Shown in pieces: positions 47,894-58,038 of a stretch of 64,000 bases of DNA (positions are counted from its first letter, which is position 1; each line of letters starts with the position of its first letter). A program made the translations under genes and the position numbers. The notes beneath the pieces were generated by a model. The model was not told the origin of the DNA. It ran no database searches and saw only the letters and a list, made by a program, of their open reading frames with translations. Source of the DNA: Alteromonas lipotrueae (lineage in GTDB: Bacteria; Pseudomonadota; Gammaproteobacteria; Enterobacterales; Alteromonadaceae); assembly GCF_019249215.1 (NCBI RefSeq), contig NZ_JAESDI010000006.1:62001-126000 (forward strand). Reading direction: 5' to 3'.

Positions 47894-48739
47894 ATGAGCT
47901 GGATTCAAAAAATTCTTCCGCGTACGCAAACATCCACAAAAGGTAATGTACCTGAGGGGATTTGGACAAAATGCGGCTCTTGCCAAGCTGTGTTGTACAA
48001 AACTGAGTTGGAAAAACTTCAAGAAGTTTGCCCTAAGTGCGATCATCACATGCGTATTACGGCCCGTCGCCGTATAGACGGCTTTCTTGATGAAGGCGAC
48101 CGCGTAGAACTTGGTGGTGAATTTGAACCACAAGATATCTTAAAATTTAAAGATTCAAAACGTTATAAAGACCGAATCGTAGCCGCGCAAAAGCTAACCA
48201 ATGAAAAAGATGCCTTGGTAGTTATGCAAGGCAAACTAAAAGGTATGCCAGTTGTAGTAGCCAGTTTCGAATTTGCCTTTATGGGGGGCTCAATGGCCTC
48301 TGTGGTAGGTGCTCGCTTTGTTGCTGCGGTAAACGCTTGTCTTGAAAACAACACGCCACTTATTTGTTTCTCTGCTAGTGGTGGTGCACGTATGCAAGAA
48401 GCGCTTATGTCGCTAATGCAAATGGCAAAAACATCTGCGGCATTGGCAAAAATGAGCAAAAAAGGTTTACCTTACATTTCTGTGCTAACAGACCCAACAA
48501 TGGGCGGTGTTTCTGCCAGTTTAGCGATGCTAGGTGATGTTAACGTTGCTGAGCCAAAAGCGTTGATTGGTTTTGCTGGTCCTCGTGTTATCGAGCAAAC
48601 AGTACGCGAAAAGCTACCACAAGGTTTCCAGCGTAGTGAGTTCCTTGTCGAGAAAGGCGCTATTGATATGATTGTTGACCGCAGGGAAATGCGTGATAAA
48701 TTACACGGCTTGTTACTTAAGCTGCATCATCAGAATTAG
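47894..48739 (+). CDS. accD: Acetyl-CoA carboxylase carboxyltransferase subunit beta
   Basis: This 281-residue protein has the N-terminal four-cysteine zinc ribbon (Cys27, Cys30, Cys46, Cys49) and the carboxyltransferase core: [38 protein letters not shown] and [15 protein letters not shown]. AccD works with AccA to move carboxyl groups from biotin to acetyl-CoA, making malonyl-CoA for fatty acid synthesis. The ATG at 47894 is the natural start (SWIQKILP). The stop overlaps the GTG of folC by one base, so the two are coupled. Confidence 0.96.
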   Translation: MSWIQKILPRTQTSTKGNVPEGIWTKCGSCQAVLYKTELEKLQEVCPKCDHHMRITARRRIDGFLDEGDRVELGGEFEPQDILKFKDSKRYKDRIVAAQKLTNEKDALVVMQGKLKGMPVVVASFEFAFMGGSMASVVGARFVAAVNACLENNTPLICFSASGGARMQEALMSLMQMAKTSAALAKMSKKGLPYISVLTDPTMGGVSASLAMLGDVNVAEPKALIGFAGPRVIEQTVREKLPQGFQRSEFLVEKGAIDMIVDRREMRDKLHGLLLKLHHQN

Positions 48740-50058
48740 TGAATACACAAAAAAATCAAAATACTGACTCAACAACCACGTTGAGTCAGTGGCTTTCTCA
48801 TCTTGAATCTATTCATCCAAGTGCCATTGATATGGGGCTTGAACGCGTTAAATCTGTGGCAAATGCCATGGGTATCCATCTAAAAGACTCTCTACTTATT
48901 ACCGTGGCCGGTACTAACGGTAAAGGCACAACTTGCCGCTTGTTAGAGCAAGCTATGCTTGCGCAAGGTAAAACCGTCGCGGTGTTTGGTTCTCCTCATC
49001 TAGTGAGTTACTGCGAGCGTGTGCGGCTAAACGGTGAATTGGCTGAAGAAGGCGCATTTTGCCGTGCTTTCGAGCTTATCGAAAAAGCCCGAGGCGATAT
49101 CACGTTAACCTATTTTGAATTCGGCACCTTAGCTGCAATGAAAATGATGCAGGATTGGGGTGTTGATGTGGCCGTATTGGAAGTAGGGCTAGGGGGAAGG
49201 TTAGATGCCACCAATATTCTCGACCCAGATTTAGCCATCATTACTACCATTGACCTTGATCACCAAGACTGGCTGGGTGATACCCGCGAAGCAATTGCTC
49301 GTGAAAAAGCCGGTATAATGCGAAAAAATGGTAAAGCTGTTATTGGTGAGCTTTTTCCACCAAGTTCGCTACGTGAAGTTGTGTTTGAATTAGATGTTGA
49401 TGCTCGATGGGCGCAGCAAGACTTTTTCATTGTTGATAATACCGCGCCTGACTATAGCCTTAGCGCTAGCACCAGTCGAACGTGGCAATGGAAGGGTAAG
49501 CATACTGAATTTACCCAGCTACCATACCCGCATATTCCGCAGCAAAATGCAGCAACGGCACTTGCGGCACTGGAATTATTGGACTTACTGCCAGATGAAA
49601 CAGCGATAAAGCAGATTATTGCCAATACCCGTTTGCCAGGCCGCCAGCAAGAAATTAGCCATAACCCGCTAGTGGTGGTGGATGTCGCGCATAACCCCCA
49701 AGCAACCAACGCAATGCGGGAATGGCTTAAACGTTACCCCGCAAGTAAAATACGCGTGGTAGCGGGTATGTTAAAAGACAAATCTATTGCAGAAACCCTT
49801 GCGCCTTTGTCATCGCTGAATGCACAATGGTACTTAGCATGCACTTCAGGCCCTCGAGGGTGCGATTCAGACGTGCTAGCGGATGCACTTTTGGATGCTC
49901 AGCTTGATAAAAGCTATATCCAAACCTTCAATGATGTGACTAATGCTTATAAAGCAGCACGTAATGATTACCATGAAGGCGAACTTATATTGGTCTTTGG
50001 TTCCTTTGTTACCGTGGCTGAAGTGTTAAATTATACCAACGCAAATGAACAACAATAA
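48739..50058 (+). CDS. folC: Bifunctional folylpolyglutamate synthase/dihydrofolate synthase
   Basis: This 439-residue Mur-ligase-type enzyme has the P-loop TVAGTNGKGTTCRLLEQAM, then VLEVGLGGRLDATN, TTIDLDHQDWLGDT and GRQQEI with DVAHNPQA. It ligates glutamate to dihydropteroate and to folates. The start is a GTG overlapping the accD stop (TAGTG). It is followed 31 bases later by the SPOR-domain gene, and the run accD-folC-dedD-cvpA-purF is conserved in gammaproteobacteria. Confidence 0.95.
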   Translation: MNTQKNQNTDSTTTLSQWLSHLESIHPSAIDMGLERVKSVANAMGIHLKDSLLITVAGTNGKGTTCRLLEQAMLAQGKTVAVFGSPHLVSYCERVRLNGELAEEGAFCRAFELIEKARGDITLTYFEFGTLAAMKMMQDWGVDVAVLEVGLGGRLDATNILDPDLAIITTIDLDHQDWLGDTREAIAREKAGIMRKNGKAVIGELFPPSSLREVVFELDVDARWAQQDFFIVDNTAPDYSLSASTSRTWQWKGKHTEFTQLPYPHIPQQNAATALAALELLDLLPDETAIKQIIANTRLPGRQQEISHNPLVVVDVAHNPQATNAMREWLKRYPASKIRVVAGMLKDKSIAETLAPLSSLNAQWYLACTSGPRGCDSDVLADALLDAQLDKSYIQTFNDVTNAYKAARNDYHEGELILVFGSFVTVAEVLNYTNANEQQ

Positions 50059-50089
50059 AATCGAACAATAAGTTCAACAGGAGATAATA

Positions 50090-50698
50090 GTGACGTCGGC
50101 ATTAAAGAATAGACTCGTGGGCACCATCATCATTGTGGCGCTGGCAGTTATTTTTTTACCAGACTTTCTCGATGGCAAGAAGCAAACCAATAAAGAACCG
50201 TTTGTATCTGTTCCTGCAAGTCCCCCTAAGAAACCTATTGTAGAGCCCGAAGCCTTTCCAAGTGAGCGGGTAGCTAAAGCTGCACAGTTGCCCGTAACGG
50301 TAACGGATGATAAGGCGTTGGATGATGAAGGTGCAACGTCCAATGTGCCCAGTGAGACTCAAGCGTTGCCTGAGCCGGTAGAGGCTTCAATAACGCCAGA
50401 AGATTCTCTTGCCAGTCAAACCATTGTTGAAGCACCGGATTCATCTACTGTGGATGACGCAGGTTGGGTTATACAACTTGGCAGCTTTCGCCATGAGAAA
50501 AACGTAAAGTCATTATTGAATAAGCTTGAAAAAGCGGGATATCGTGCGTTTAGCCGCCGGATAATGACTAACTCTGGCCCGCTTAACAAAGTGTTTGTTG
50601 GGCCAGACTTAGAAAAACAAAAATTAGAGGCAGCATTGCCACATTTACGTGAACTCACTGACCTGAAAGGGAAGGTCACCACGTTTAAAGTAGAATAG
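50090..50698 (+). CDS. dedD: SPOR domain protein (DedD-like)
   Basis: This 202-residue protein starts at a GTG (50090) after AGGAG. One transmembrane helix (about 10-25, GTIIIVALAVIFLPDFL) is followed by a Pro/Glu-rich linker and a C-terminal SPOR domain (about 122-200: DAGWVIQLGSFRHEKNVKSL, YRAFSR, KVFVGPDLEK). SPOR domains bind denuded septal peptidoglycan, and DedD is a division protein. Position between folC and cvpA matches dedD of E. coli. Confidence 0.9.
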   Translation: MTSALKNRLVGTIIIVALAVIFLPDFLDGKKQTNKEPFVSVPASPPKKPIVEPEAFPSERVAKAAQLPVTVTDDKALDDEGATSNVPSETQALPEPVEASITPEDSLASQTIVEAPDSSTVDDAGWVIQLGSFRHEKNVKSLLNKLEKAGYRAFSRRIMTNSGPLNKVFVGPDLEKQKLEAALPHLRELTDLKGKVTTFKVE

Positions 50699-50762
50699 TG
50701 TAAACCCATTTATACACAGCACTTTCTACGCTATGAAAATCAGAAGCTAAAAATATTACACA

Positions 50763-50791
50763 TTGGTAATCTTTCTGGCTTCTGTTAGAAT
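50763..50791 (+). promoter_or_regulatory. Promoter of cvpA-purF
   Basis: TTGGTA (50763-50768), a 17-base spacer and TAGAAT (50786-50791), with TG one base upstream of the -10 (extended -10). It lies about 70 bases before cvpA. No PurR-type operator was recognised near it. Confidence 0.6.
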
Positions 50792-50858
50792 GCGCGCCAT
50801 CTCGCCAACGGCATGTCGCTACTAACAACTTCCGCGACTATAACGCAATTAAGAGACA

Positions 50859-51347
50859 ATGAACTGGGTAGACTTTTCCATATTGGGTATCGTTGCGGTA
50901 TCTACCTTAATAAGCCTTATTAGAGGGTTTGTTAAAGAAGCCATCTCTCTTGTGGTATGGTTTGGCGCACTCTTTATTGCCAGCCATTTTTATGCCGACT
51001 TAGCCGTATACTTTACTGCCATCGATGATTTGTATCTTCGAAATGGCGCTGCCATTGCCGCTTTATTTGTATCAACTCTGATGTTAGGCGGCATGTTAAA
51101 TTTTGCAATTGGACAACTGGTTCAGGCAACAGGCCTGTCAGGTACCGATCGCGTTTTAGGCATTGTATTTGGAGCGCTCCGCGGAGTACTTATCGTTAGT
51201 GCGCTTCTCTTTTTCATGGACACTTTCTCTGCTGCTGCCTCATCGCAGTGGTGGCAAACGTCGGTACTTATTCCCGAATTTGGTGTCATTATTGAGTGGT
51301 TTTTCACGTATGTGAAAGGCTCCTCCAGTTTCTTAAATCCCGCTTGA
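50859..51347 (+). CDS. cvpA: CvpA family membrane protein
   Basis: This 162-residue protein has about four transmembrane helices. It begins with the family start [27 protein letters not shown] and includes [19 protein letters not shown]. CvpA is linked to colicin V production, membrane homeostasis and bile resistance in enterobacteria; its biochemical role is unclear. The gene lies 14 bases before purF and shares its promoter, as in E. coli. Confidence 0.92.
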   Translation: MNWVDFSILGIVAVSTLISLIRGFVKEAISLVVWFGALFIASHFYADLAVYFTAIDDLYLRNGAAIAALFVSTLMLGGMLNFAIGQLVQATGLSGTDRVLGIVFGALRGVLIVSALLFFMDTFSAAASSQWWQTSVLIPEFGVIIEWFFTYVKGSSSFLNPA

Positions 51348-51361
51348 TATAGGTAACGCAC

Positions 51362-52885
51362 ATGTGTGGTATTGTCGGAATAGTTGGTAAAACACCAGTA
51401 GCTCAGTCTTTGTACGATGGTTTAACGGTAATCCAACATCGTGGACAGGACGCTGCTGGAATAATGACCATCGACCAAAATATGTTTAATTTGCGTAAGG
51501 CAAATGGTTTGGTTCGTGATGTATTTCATACGCGTCATATGAAGCGCTTATCGGGTAATATGGGTATTGGGCACGTTCGCTATCCTACCGCAGGTACCTC
51601 GAGTTCAGCCGAAGCACAGCCATTCTATGTGAACTCACCGTTTGGTATTGCTTTTGCGCACAATGGTAATTTAACCAACGCTCACGATTTGCAAGAAGAA
51701 GTATTTCGAATTGCCCGTCGTCATATTAACACCACATCTGATTCAGAGTTGTTGTTAAACATTCTTGCTCACGAGCTACAGCAAGTGGCAGGGCTAAGTG
51801 TTACTGCTGAACATATCTTTGAAGTAGTAACCAAAGTACACAAGAAAATTCGCGGTGCTTACGCGGTGGTAGCCGCAATTATCGGCCAAGGTATTGTGGC
51901 ATTTCGTGACCCACACGGTATTCGCCCGTTAGCGCTAGGTAAGCGTATGACAGAGCTTGGCGAAGAGTGGATGGTAGCATCAGAAAGTGTGGCACTGGAT
52001 GCGGTAGGCTTTCAATTCATCCGCGATGTGTCGCCAGGTGAGGCGGTGTACATTACTGAAAATGGCGAGCTTCATACCAGACAATGTGCTGAGAACCCCA
52101 TTACCTCACCCTGTATTTTTGAGTTTGTGTATTTTGCACGCCCAGATAGCTTTATCGACGGTATTTCAGTTTATGCGTCTCGCGTGAATATGGGCCGTCG
52201 ATTGGGTGAGAAAATTTCTCGTGAATGGAGTGATTTAGACATTGACGTCGTTATTCCTATTCCCGAAACGTCTATGGATGTGGCACTTCAAATTGCCAAC
52301 ACTTTAGATTTGCCGTACCGTCAGGGCTTTGTGAAGAATCGCTACATTGGCCGTACGTTCATTATGCCTGGCCAAACTATGCGTAAGAAGTCTGTGCGCC
52401 GTAAGCTAAACGCTATCTCGTCTGAATTTAAAGGCAAGAACGTACTGTTGGTTGATGACTCTATTGTTCGTGGTACTACATCAGGCCAAATTATTGAGAT
52501 GGCCAGAGAATCTGGTGCTAAGAAGGTATACTTCGCCTCTGCAGCGCCTGAAATACGTTTTCCTAACGTGTATGGTATCGACATGCCTTCTGCCAACGAA
52601 TTGATTGCCTATGGCCGAGAAATTGATCAAATAGCCGACCTTATTCAAGCTGACGGCCTTATCTTCCAAGATATCACTGATTTAGTGGAAGCTGTAAGGG
52701 AAGAAAATGATGCAATTCAACGTTTTGAAACTTCAGTCTTCGACGGTAACTACATTACCGGTGATGTAGACCAAGACTACCTTGAACGTATTGATATCTC
52801 GCGTGGAGAGAAGTCTCGTGAAGCGCCAATTCTGCAAGCAGAGTTGAGCAATTTAGATATGCACAATATCGATTCAAACGACTAG
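51362..52885 (+). CDS. purF: Amidophosphoribosyltransferase
   Basis: This 507-residue enzyme has the N-terminal nucleophile Cys2 (MCGIVGIVG) of the glutaminase domain, [12 protein letters not shown] and [11 protein letters not shown]. The phosphoribosyltransferase half has the PRPP loop [17 protein letters not shown]. It commits PRPP to purine synthesis. No propeptide is present before Cys2, as in the E. coli type. It ends the run that begins with accD and is followed by a strong terminator. Confidence 0.97.
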   Translation: MCGIVGIVGKTPVAQSLYDGLTVIQHRGQDAAGIMTIDQNMFNLRKANGLVRDVFHTRHMKRLSGNMGIGHVRYPTAGTSSSAEAQPFYVNSPFGIAFAHNGNLTNAHDLQEEVFRIARRHINTTSDSELLLNILAHELQQVAGLSVTAEHIFEVVTKVHKKIRGAYAVVAAIIGQGIVAFRDPHGIRPLALGKRMTELGEEWMVASESVALDAVGFQFIRDVSPGEAVYITENGELHTRQCAENPITSPCIFEFVYFARPDSFIDGISVYASRVNMGRRLGEKISREWSDLDIDVVIPIPETSMDVALQIANTLDLPYRQGFVKNRYIGRTFIMPGQTMRKKSVRRKLNAISSEFKGKNVLLVDDSIVRGTTSGQIIEMARESGAKKVYFASAAPEIRFPNVYGIDMPSANELIAYGREIDQIADLIQADGLIFQDITDLVEAVREENDAIQRFETSVFDGNYITGDVDQDYLERIDISRGEKSREAPILQAELSNLDMHNIDSND

Positions 52886-52927
52886 GCCAATTGCCAGCAG
52901 ATAGTTATGGCTATGTGGTTAACTCAT

Positions 52928-52956
52928 AAAAAAAGCCGCTATTAAGCGGCTTTTTT
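52928..52956. terminator. Terminator after purF
   Basis: AAAAAAAGCCGCT pairs with AGCGGCTTTTTT around TTA/ATTA. The A run and T run make it work on both strands, serving purF and the convergent Yip1-family gene. Confidence 0.92.
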
Positions 52957-53012
52957 GTGTTTATTATTTTATGGCTGAATGGGTAAAGTAATTAACACTT
53001 TCTTTTTATTCG

Positions 53013-53609
53013 CTAGCTGGCGAAAATAGGGCCTGTTGTAATACCCCACAATAGTACTGCGCCAGTCATTAGAATAACCATTAACACGAGTCCACAGGTA
53101 ACCACTGAGCTGGAATAGATAAACCCTTTTTCTTGTGGCAATTGCATCAACAAAGGCACACCAGAAAAAAGCAGATAGACTGAATAACCTACACCAACTA
53201 ATAGTGCTGCCATTACCACCCAAAGCTCAGGGTACAAACCAGCAAAGCCCACCATAAATAATGGAGTAGCGGTGTAAGCGGCTAACTCTAATGATTGCGT
53301 GAAAGTAGTTGATGATTCAAACGCTTTAGCGAGCTCATGAATGACTACAGCCAAGGCTACTACGCCAGCAACTAAGCCGAAATACATACCCGTCGCCATT
53401 AATAGCGCACTGCTTTCGCTTAATTTTATTAGGTCTGAGCCCATACTCCAACCTGTGTAGGCCGTTGAGTAATACGCCACAATAGTGGGTATTAACGCAA
53501 TAATAGCAATGTGGCTAAAAGCGTAGAAAAAGGTTTCTTGGCGTCGATCGATATTACGGCATTCTTCTTTTGGATGCGTGTACATCCCAATAACATGGTT
53601 TAAAAGCAT
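53013..53609 (-). CDS. Yip1 domain family membrane protein
   Basis: This 198-residue protein has about five hydrophobic segments, in the pattern of bacterial Yip1/YIP1-domain proteins (start HVIGMYTHPKEECRNI, then helix pairs and SLELAAYTATPLFMVG). The function of bacterial members is unknown. It converges on purF across a shared terminator. No operon partner is on the same strand nearby (miaE ends 460 bases upstream). Confidence 0.8.
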   Translation of the reverse strand: MLLNHVIGMYTHPKEECRNIDRRQETFFYAFSHIAIIALIPTIVAYYSTAYTGWSMGSDLIKLSESSALLMATGMYFGLVAGVVALAVVIHELAKAFESSTTFTQSLELAAYTATPLFMVGFAGLYPELWVVMAALLVGVGYSVYLLFSGVPLLMQLPQEKGFIYSSSVVTCGLVLMVILMTGAVLLWGITTGPIFAS

Positions 53610-54070
53610 TGTCCTTCGCCTCTGAGAAAGTCTGAAGAGTATTATTTATTATAAGAATCAATGTTAATACTGAAGTATAAAATGCAACATTTATTTTACA
53701 CGGCAATTTTGCTACAGGATGATGAATCAGTCAAATAAATAGTGTGAAAAACAGGGCCTAAAATGCACTTATTTAGCTAATTGATGAAGGTGCACCAAGA
53801 TGGGTCGAAGTCAGGCAGTCATTTGAGAGAAATGATGGCTAAATAGCCTAACAAATATAAGGATTATCTTAGGTAATGCGATGCCATCAATTAGGTATGA
53901 GCAACCAGATTTGGACATATTAACAAGAGGTAATAGTAGCTATGCAAGACTAAAAGGGAGTGAAACGAGAAGGTAGCAAGAAACGATGAGTTAAACGCGC
54001 GGCATGACACCACGCATTATCAACTTCCACCCCTTCATTTTAGAAAGCCTGTAAGGGCCTTATAAATACC
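53610..54070. other. Gap between miaE and the Yip1-family gene
   Basis: The region is AT-rich with scattered stops in all frames. No gene, clear hairpin terminator or repeat was recognised. It presumably holds the promoter of the Yip1-family gene. Confidence 0.4.
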
Positions 54071-54829
54071 TTAAGCTGGAAGCCCGCTATGGAATTTAAA
54101 ATCGCTGTCACTGGTAGTGATTAATTCAGCTTCTACCTCACCAAAGTACGCAATTCTTTCTGAAATATCTTTGCCCGCGATATCGGTGGCCAGCGACAAG
54201 TAGTCTTGATAGTGCCTAGCTTCGGAGCGAAGCAAGGAAATATAAAATTCACCAAGCTTTGCATCTACGTGGGGCGCTAATTTTGCGAATCGCTCGCAAG
54301 AGCGTGCTTCGATATAAGCGCCACATATTAGTTTGTCGACTAACGCATCTGGCTCATGAGTTTTAACGTGCCTAAGTAATCCTTTTGCGTAGCGCGAAGG
54401 GGTGATGCTTCGATACTCAATATCGAAATTGTCCATCATCTCCAATACTTGATAAAAGTGATGTAACTCTTCTTTAATCAGCAGCACCATTTTATCAATA
54501 AGGTCTTGGCCGTATTTTGAATCAGAGCGTGGGATAACAGATTTCGACAGTTTATTTTTAGATAGTAAGTCTCGCCAGGCACCTTCACGTTTATACACGT
54601 ATTGCTCGAAGGGTTGCAGCCACGCCAAAAGGGCATCGCTACTTTCTTTATCGACGGCATATTTTCGAATAAGAAACATGGCCGATTGAGATGCTTTAAG
54701 CTCACAAATCAAATGATCTAAAAGCAGCATGGAAAAGTTTTCAGGCTTTGTAGCTTCTTCAACCCATGCATCTGGTGTTGTAGCGTGTAAAAACCTATTT
54801 ATGGGGGCGAGTAATTCTGCTGTATTCAC
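54071..54829 (-). CDS. miaE: tRNA-(ms2io6A)-hydroxylase MiaE
   Basis: The reading starts at a GTG (54829), which puts LAPINRFLHATTPDAW at the N-terminus where MiaE normally begins; the frame is open further upstream but those residues do not look like the family. The product is 252 residues. The di-iron ligands are visible as ICELKAS, EELHHFYQVLEMM, EARSCERFA and EARHYQDYL. MiaE hydroxylates the isopentenyl group at A37 of tRNAs reading UNN codons, using O2. It is divergent from acpH with 140 bases between. Confidence 0.9.
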   Translation of the reverse strand: MNTAELLAPINRFLHATTPDAWVEEATKPENFSMLLLDHLICELKASQSAMFLIRKYAVDKESSDALLAWLQPFEQYVYKREGAWRDLLSKNKLSKSVIPRSDSKYGQDLIDKMVLLIKEELHHFYQVLEMMDNFDIEYRSITPSRYAKGLLRHVKTHEPDALVDKLICGAYIEARSCERFAKLAPHVDAKLGEFYISLLRSEARHYQDYLSLATDIAGKDISERIAYFGEVEAELITTSDSDFKFHSGLPA

Positions 54830-54969
54830 TGTCTTTAAAACTAAATTAGGGCTAACGTAAACCACAATTGTACCACATTCATACTTCGAACCGATGGGGG
54901 ACCTAGCAAATACCAAATAATATTTGTAGGGGGAAGCGATTTGCTCGTTAATTGGCGTATAATGGGACA

Positions 54970-55581
54970 ATGAATTACCTCGCTCATCTTTTTTTAGCCC
55001 AACCCAATGCTGATTCTCACTACGGCAATTTACTTGGCGATTTTCGCAAAGGTGTAGCACTCGCCACGCTCAGTAATGGCGTTAGTAAAGGCCTAGAAAA
55101 CCACTATACGGTAGATAAGTTTACTGACAGTCATGCTAGTGTGAAACAAGCAAAAGCGCTGTTTAAACCTGAGCACAGGCGTTTTGCACCCGTGGCGATA
55201 GATATGCTGTTCGATCATCTATTAATTACGCATTGGGCGCGGTTCTCTAACATTCCCTTTGAATCATTTTGTGAGCACAGCTTTTCGTTATTGGAAAAGA
55301 AGCTGCCTGTTATGCCCACATCTATGCAGCGTAGTGTTTCTCATATGATTACGCACAACTGGTTTGCAGACTACGCGGAGTTTGAAGGGATAGGTTTCGC
55401 TATACAGGCGGTAGCGAAGCGCATACGATTTAAAAATGATTTTGCTCAATGCGTGCAAGATATAGAAGCAAACTTCACGCCCTTGAATAGCCTATTTCTA
55501 GGCTTTTTTCCGGCCCTAATTGAACATGTTCAGCAACACGGGCCTGAGCGCGGTACTCCCAGCGGACTTATCACGGTTTAG
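54970..55581 (+). CDS. acpH: ACP phosphodiesterase
   Basis: The ATG at 54970 gives 203 residues starting NYLAHLFLAQPNADS, the standard AcpH N-terminus; the in-frame extension to 54952 is not needed. The metal site residues lie in LLGDFRKG and in DMLFDHLL/HWARFS. AcpH removes the 4'-phosphopantetheine prosthetic group from holo-ACP. Its stop overlaps the end of the convergent LysR gene by four bases. It is divergent from miaE. Confidence 0.9.
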   Translation: MNYLAHLFLAQPNADSHYGNLLGDFRKGVALATLSNGVSKGLENHYTVDKFTDSHASVKQAKALFKPEHRRFAPVAIDMLFDHLLITHWARFSNIPFESFCEHSFSLLEKKLPVMPTSMQRSVSHMITHNWFADYAEFEGIGFAIQAVAKRIRFKNDFAQCVQDIEANFTPLNSLFLGFFPALIEHVQQHGPERGTPSGLITV

Positions 55582-56510
55582 ATTCGCTCCTCGGCAAAAA
55601 TACCTGCCGCCACCAACTGTTGTAATTGGTATTGGCATTGAGTCCTAAGGGTATCTCTTAGCAACCTTACGGCGGGCGTTATGGATTGCCTACTAGGGCA
55701 AATTAGCCATAATTGGGTAGGTTTAACAATATAGTCAGGCATTAACGCCACTGCGCGGTTATTAAGTAGGTCGTCGCACATGTCTAAACTAGACTTTACC
55801 GCAAGGCCATGACCATTCACACACCATCTTCGCACCATGTCGCCGTCATTAGCAGCACGGTTACCCTGCATTTTAATTTTCACGGGTTGATTGTTGCGGG
55901 TAAGTTCCCACTCGTTATAAATAATATCGTGTAGCTGATAAAAAAGGCCGTTGTGTTTAGGTAGGTCTTCTAAGGTTTTTGGTGTGCCGTGCTTCTTTAA
56001 ATAAGCGGGGGAGGCGACCAACAACCTAGGCACCTCACATATTTTAAAGCCGTATAAACTGGCATCGTTTGGCGAGCCGTAACGAAGGGCGATATCAACA
56101 GGGTCGCGATAAAAATCGATATTGCTGTCACTTAAATGCAGCTTCATGGTGATACCAGTGTGCTCATCCATAAAGCTATTAAGCCTAGGGGCAATAACAT
56201 TGCGGCCTAAATCTGACGATAAGCCTATGCGTAATTCGCCCTCAATATTTCCCGTATCTTCTTGCAAGTTTTGCTTTGCGTGTTCAAGCATGGTGATGGC
56301 TTGCTCGCAAACAGGTAAATAACGCTCACCCGCAGCAGAAAGGCGAAGCGAACGAGTTGTTCGAATAAAAAGGTCGGAACCTAGCGTACTTTCAACTCGT
56401 TTAACTGCAGCACTAGCAGTTGCTGTGCGCATGTCTAAGCTAGATGCTGCGGCAGTAATACTGCGAAACTCAGCGACCTTTAAAATAACAATGAGATCTT
56501 CAAGTAACAT
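55578..56510 (-). CDS. LysR family transcriptional regulator
   Basis: This 310-residue protein has the N-terminal LysR HTH (RSITAAASSLDMRTATASAAVKRVE) and the C-terminal LysR substrate-binding fold (GELRIGLSSDLGRNVIAPRL). It is divergent from the quinone oxidoreductase-like gene across a 137-base gap that contains an inverted repeat, the usual layout for a LysR regulator and its target. The effector is unknown. It converges on acpH. Confidence 0.9.
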   Translation of the reverse strand: MLLEDLIVILKVAEFRSITAAASSLDMRTATASAAVKRVESTLGSDLFIRTTRSLRLSAAGERYLPVCEQAITMLEHAKQNLQEDTGNIEGELRIGLSSDLGRNVIAPRLNSFMDEHTGITMKLHLSDSNIDFYRDPVDIALRYGSPNDASLYGFKICEVPRLLVASPAYLKKHGTPKTLEDLPKHNGLFYQLHDIIYNEWELTRNNQPVKIKMQGNRAANDGDMVRRWCVNGHGLAVKSSLDMCDDLLNNRAVALMPDYIVKPTQLWLICPSRQSITPAVRLLRDTLRTQCQYQLQQLVAAGIFAEERI

Positions 56511-56534
56511 AGATTATCTATTTTCTATTGAAAA

Positions 56535-56567
56535 TGTTTCAAATATTGTGCTGTTTAATTTGAAACA
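56535..56567. promoter_or_regulatory. Inverted repeat in the LysR/oxidoreductase gap
   Basis: TGTTTCAAAT (56535-56544) and ATTTGAAACA (56558-56567) form a perfect 10-base inverted repeat with 13 bases between. It lies 25 bases from the LysR start and 80 from the oxidoreductase start, a plausible LysR binding site (T-N11-A type boxes occur inside). Confidence 0.55.
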
Positions 56568-56647
56568 GTCAAGGCGTATTATATTCTCATTGCATATGAA
56601 TATGCACATTCGTTCAGTATTTTACTTAAGCAGAAGGGGATTTCTCG

Positions 56648-57673
56648 ATGAAAGCAATTGGATACACTACATCTTTACCTATAACAGATGAAAACGCACT
56701 AACGGATGTAGAGCTTGCCAAGCCTGCCGCGTCGGGACGGGATGTGTTGGTGAAAATCAATTCTATTGCCGTTAACCCAGTAGATTTTAAAATTCGCCAA
56801 CGTGTATCGCCTGAAAATGGTGAACCTAAAATTTTGGGGTGGGATGCGGTAGGTGAAGTGGTTGAAGCTGGTGATGATGTAGAAACCTTGGAAGTAGGTG
56901 ATAGAGTATATTACGCGGGCGATTTAACGCGCCAAGGCACTAATGCTGAATTCCAGTTAGTAGACGAACGCATTGTTGGCCATGCTCCGAAAAGCTTGTC
57001 TGATAGCGAAGCGGCGGCATTACCGCTTACCGCGATAACTGCATGGGAATTATTGTTCCAACATTTGGCGCTTGAAAAACAACAAGCGGGTAATACCAAG
57101 AAAACTGACGAAACCGTGTTGGTAGTAGGCGCGGCTGGCGGGGTTGGTTCAATCATGCTTCAACTGCTAAAAACCTTAACCGGTGCTACGGTTATTGCCA
57201 CTGCTTCTCGTGAAAGTTCTATACAGTGGGTTAAGAGCTTGGGTGCTGATTATGTCGTTAACCACCGCCAACCATTAGCTGAACAAATTACTGCGCTAAA
57301 TATTGGGCCAGTTACACATGTGGCAAGCTTGAACGCCACTGATGCATATCTCGATGCCTACGTAGAAATCATGAAGCCTATGGGTAAAATTGCGCTTATT
57401 GACGACCCTGAAGCATTAGATATTTCAAAGCTCAAGCCTAAAAGTATATCGTTGCATTGGGAGTTTATGTTTACCCGTTCAATGTTCCAAACAGAAGATA
57501 TGAGCGCCCAAGGTGAGTTGCTATCCGATGTTGCCGCGTTAATTGATGCAGGCCACGTAAAAACGACAGTAGGCAAGCATTTGGGTAAGATTAATGCGGC
57601 GAACTTAATTGAAGCGCATAAGACCCTAGAAGCAGGCACAGCAATTGGAAAAATCGTTTTAGAAGGTTTCTAA
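56648..57673 (+). CDS. Zinc-type alcohol dehydrogenase family protein (quinone oxidoreductase-like)
   Basis: This 341-residue medium-chain dehydrogenase has the GroES-like N-terminus (VNPVDFKIRQRV, GWDAVGEVVEAG) and the Rossmann motif VLVVGAAGGVGSIMLQLLK. The Cys/Glu ligands of the catalytic zinc site are not evident, which fits the NADPH:quinone reductase/zinc-free branch that often carries the zinc-binding label. It is divergent from a LysR regulator and is probably its target. Substrates may be quinones or reactive enones. The ATG at 56648 follows AGAAGGGGATTTCTCG. Confidence 0.88.
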   Translation: MKAIGYTTSLPITDENALTDVELAKPAASGRDVLVKINSIAVNPVDFKIRQRVSPENGEPKILGWDAVGEVVEAGDDVETLEVGDRVYYAGDLTRQGTNAEFQLVDERIVGHAPKSLSDSEAAALPLTAITAWELLFQHLALEKQQAGNTKKTDETVLVVGAAGGVGSIMLQLLKTLTGATVIATASRESSIQWVKSLGADYVVNHRQPLAEQITALNIGPVTHVASLNATDAYLDAYVEIMKPMGKIALIDDPEALDISKLKPKSISLHWEFMFTRSMFQTEDMSAQGELLSDVAALIDAGHVKTTVGKHLGKINAANLIEAHKTLEAGTAIGKIVLEGF

Positions 57674-58038
57674 CTTGTTTGTTGGGGGATCGTATATCGA
57701 GTTTGATGTGATAAAACTAGCTCAATGCAATTTTGACTAGCGAAACATAACGTATTCAACGTGGCGTACTAAGTGGTACGTCACGTTTATCATCCTATTC
57801 ACGTTTTTATTTAGTACCTGCCTATACAAGATTTTTTAGTAAAAATACTACAGCTGATTGCATTTTGAACAAATGATTGATTGTTTTTGCGTTTTCTCCC
57901 AGTGGTCAGCTTTTATACCTTAGAGGTTCTGTTATTGTACTAATCCTCAATTCGCTATCTTCTTATTAACAATTTTTACCCTACACCCATTGTTAATAAA
58001 TTCTAAAAAGGCGAAGTGTTAAAAACGGAACTTATAAT
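57674..58038. other. Gap with hairpin between the oxidoreductase and alginate lyase genes
   Basis: ACGTGGCGTAC (57759-57769) pairs with GTACGTCACGT (57776-57786) with one mismatch, followed by TTTAT; this is a terminator candidate for the oxidoreductase gene. The rest is AT-rich and should carry the lyase promoter. No gene is seen. Confidence 0.5.

Noticed and set aside
50700..50858. PurR operator before cvpA-purF
   Set aside because: No ACGCAAACGT-type palindrome was found near the promoter.
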